NCBI GenBank assembly: GCA_020216805.1
Contig: JAIWNN010000087.1
Location: 1-15,416, forward strand
Direction of reading: 5' to 3'
Origin: Desulfarculus sp.
GTDB lineage: Bacteria; Desulfobacterota; Desulfarculia; Desulfarculales; Desulfarculaceae
Length of the DNA stretch: 15,416 bases
Shown here: piece after piece, positions 14,183 through 15,416 of the stretch
How the letters are laid out: each line of letters starts with the position of its first letter
Position numbering within the stretch: position 1 is the stretch's first letter
The notes under the pieces: generated by a model
What the model saw: only the letters and a program-made list of their open reading frames with translations
Databases searched by the model: none
Told to the model about the DNA's origin: nothing
Translations under genes and position numbers: made by a program

Positions 14183-15372
14183 ACTGGTATGAATACCACG
14201 ACGGCATTCTGAAGATCATGGGGGTGCAGATGGGCTTCGCCAATCTGACCCTGCCCCAGTTCATCATGATCCTGATCGGTCTGGGCTATATCTACCTGGC
14301 CATCAGGAAGGAATGGGAGCCCTACGAGCTGCTGCCCATCGGCGCGGGCATGATCCTGGCCAACCTGCCCCTGGCCGGCCTTACCAGCCAGCCCGAGCCC
14401 GGCATGACCGCGGGCATGGCCGGCGTGCTGGGCATCATCCTCAAGTACGGCCTGTACCTGTGGACCATCCTGCCCCAGTTCATCTTCTTCGGCATCGGCG
14501 CGCTGACCGACTTCAGCCCCCTGATCGCCAATCCCAAGGCCTTTCTGCTGGGGGCCGCGGCCCAGTTGGGCATCTTCACCGCCTTCCTGGGGGCGCTGGC
14601 CATCGGCCTGCTGGTGCCGGAGTGGGGCTTCTCCATCAAGGAGGCCTGCTCCATCGGCATCATCGGCGGCGCCGACGGTCCCACCACCATCTACACTACC
14701 GGCCTCCTGGCCCCGGACATCATGGGCATCACCGCCACCGCGGCCTATTCCTACATGGCCATGGTGGGCATCATCCAGCCGCCCATCATCAAGCTGATGA
14801 CCAGCAAGGCGGAGCGGGCCATCTACATGAAGCCGGTGCTGCGCAAGGTTTCGCGCATCGAACGCATCATTTTCCCGATCTTCGCCATGCTCCTGATCAT
14901 CCTGCTGATTCCCAAGAGCGCGCCCCTGGTGGGCTTTTTGTTCCTGGGCAACCTTTTCCGCGAGTCCGGGGTGGTGGAGCGGCTGTCCAACACCGCCCAG
15001 AACGAGCTGATCAACATCATCACCATCCTGCTGATGCTGGGCATCGGGGCCTCGATGCCGGCCGAGAAGGTGGCCGAGCCCCGCACCCTGTTGGTGCTGG
15101 GGCTGGGTCTGTTGGCCTTCGCCTTCAGCACCGTGGGCGGCGTGGCGTTGGGCAAGCTCATGAGCAAGTTCAGCAAGACCCCCCTGAACCCCATGATCGG
15201 GGCCAGCGGCGTCAGCGCGGTGCCCATGAGCGCCCGCATCGTCCACAACCTGGGCCAGGAGGCCAACAAGCGCAACTACCTGCTGATGCACGCCATGGGT
15301 CCCAACGTGGCCGGCGTCATCGGTTCGGCGGTGGCTGGCGGCTACTTCCTGGGCCTGTTCATCAACTTCTAG
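14179..15372 (+). CDS. Sodium ion-translocating decarboxylase beta subunit (OadB/MmdB/GcdB family)
   Basis: This 397-residue membrane protein uses the free energy of decarboxylating a carboxybiotin-bound group to pump Na+ outward. The family signature GGADGPTTIYTT is at 163-174; D166 corresponds to the essential aspartate (D203 in Klebsiella OadB), and Y192 in AAYSYM lies 26 residues on, as Y229 does there. NPMIGASGVSAVPMSAR (337-353) contains N337 and S346, spaced as N373/S382 in the same model, and HAMGPNVAGVIGSAVAGG (371-388) is the conserved final helix. About nine or more hydrophobic spans are visible. It starts inside the ATGA overlap with the small subunit. The substrate (oxaloacetate, methylmalonyl-CoA, glutaconyl-CoA or malonate) is set by an alpha subunit not in the window, so no single gene name is given. 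Confidence 0.94.
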   Translation: MNWYEYHDGILKIMGVQMGFANLTLPQFIMILIGLGYIYLAIRKEWEPYELLPIGAGMILANLPLAGLTSQPEPGMTAGMAGVLGIILKYGLYLWTILPQFIFFGIGALTDFSPLIANPKAFLLGAAAQLGIFTAFLGALAIGLLVPEWGFSIKEACSIGIIGGADGPTTIYTTGLLAPDIMGITATAAYSYMAMVGIIQPPIIKLMTSKAERAIYMKPVLRKVSRIERIIFPIFAMLLIILLIPKSAPLVGFLFLGNLFRESGVVERLSNTAQNELINIITILLMLGIGASMPAEKVAEPRTLLVLGLGLLAFAFSTVGGVALGKLMSKFSKTPLNPMIGASGVSAVPMSARIVHNLGQEANKRNYLLMHAMGPNVAGVIGSAVAGGYFLGLFINF

Positions 15373-15401
15373 GCGAAGCCAAACTCCCACGCCGCGGCCC
15401 G

Positions 15402-15416
15402 CGGGGGATTCCCCCG
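15402..15416. other. GC hairpin after the decarboxylase beta gene (cut by window end)
   Basis: CGGGGG (15402-15407) and CCCCCG (15411-15416) pair around ATT, 29 bp after the stop codon. The window ends here, so a following T-run or a neighbouring gene cannot be judged. Confidence 0.35.

Overview
The window is GC-rich DNA whose gene content and protein style suggest an anaerobic deltaproteobacterium (Desulfobacterota, perhaps Desulfarculus-like). This is an inference from four things: a DUF362 double-[4Fe-4S] protein, a Na+-translocating decarboxylase membrane pair, a chemoreceptor without a visible HAMP domain, and spacers full of GC-rich hairpins. No 16S or other phylogenetic marker was tested.

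Layout, left to right. Positions 1-225 are non-coding and hold a roughly 200-bp composite of three hairpins. Positions 226-3457 (minus strand) are a branched-chain amino-acid-type ABC transport operon read livM-like, livH-like, periplasmic binding protein; no ATPase gene is in view. Positions 3611-3991 (minus) encode a small DUF1992 protein. Positions 4157-6980 (minus) hold moaA, preceded by an unrecognised 581-residue protein with a good promoter about 100 bp upstream of its start. Positions 7151-7312 hold a complete tRNA-Ala(GGC) unit: sigma70-type promoter, tRNA with encoded CCA, and intrinsic terminator. Right behind it (7332-7658) lies an internally deleted IS3-family-like element that keeps both terminal inverted repeats and only the C-terminal end of its transposase.

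Positions 7865-9243 (plus) encode a DUF362 iron-sulfur protein and a possible 69-residue cysteine-containing protein. Positions 9393-10226 (plus) encode an MBL-fold hydrolase. The chemoreceptor gene (10299-11795, minus) is divergent from lepA (12049-13857, plus, GTG start, near-consensus promoter). After a strong promoter with two small palindromes, 14018-15372 encodes an OadG-like 54-residue subunit translationally coupled (ATGA overlap) to an OadB/MmdB/GcdB-type sodium pump. The decarboxylase alpha and biotin carrier genes would lie outside the window.

Most genes are ordinary chromosomal housekeeping and metabolic genes. The parts that merit a second look are the hairpin composite at the left edge, the decayed IS next to the tRNA, the unrecognised 581-residue protein, and the palindromes around the sodium-pump promoter. 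I see no convincing previously undescribed multi-gene system.
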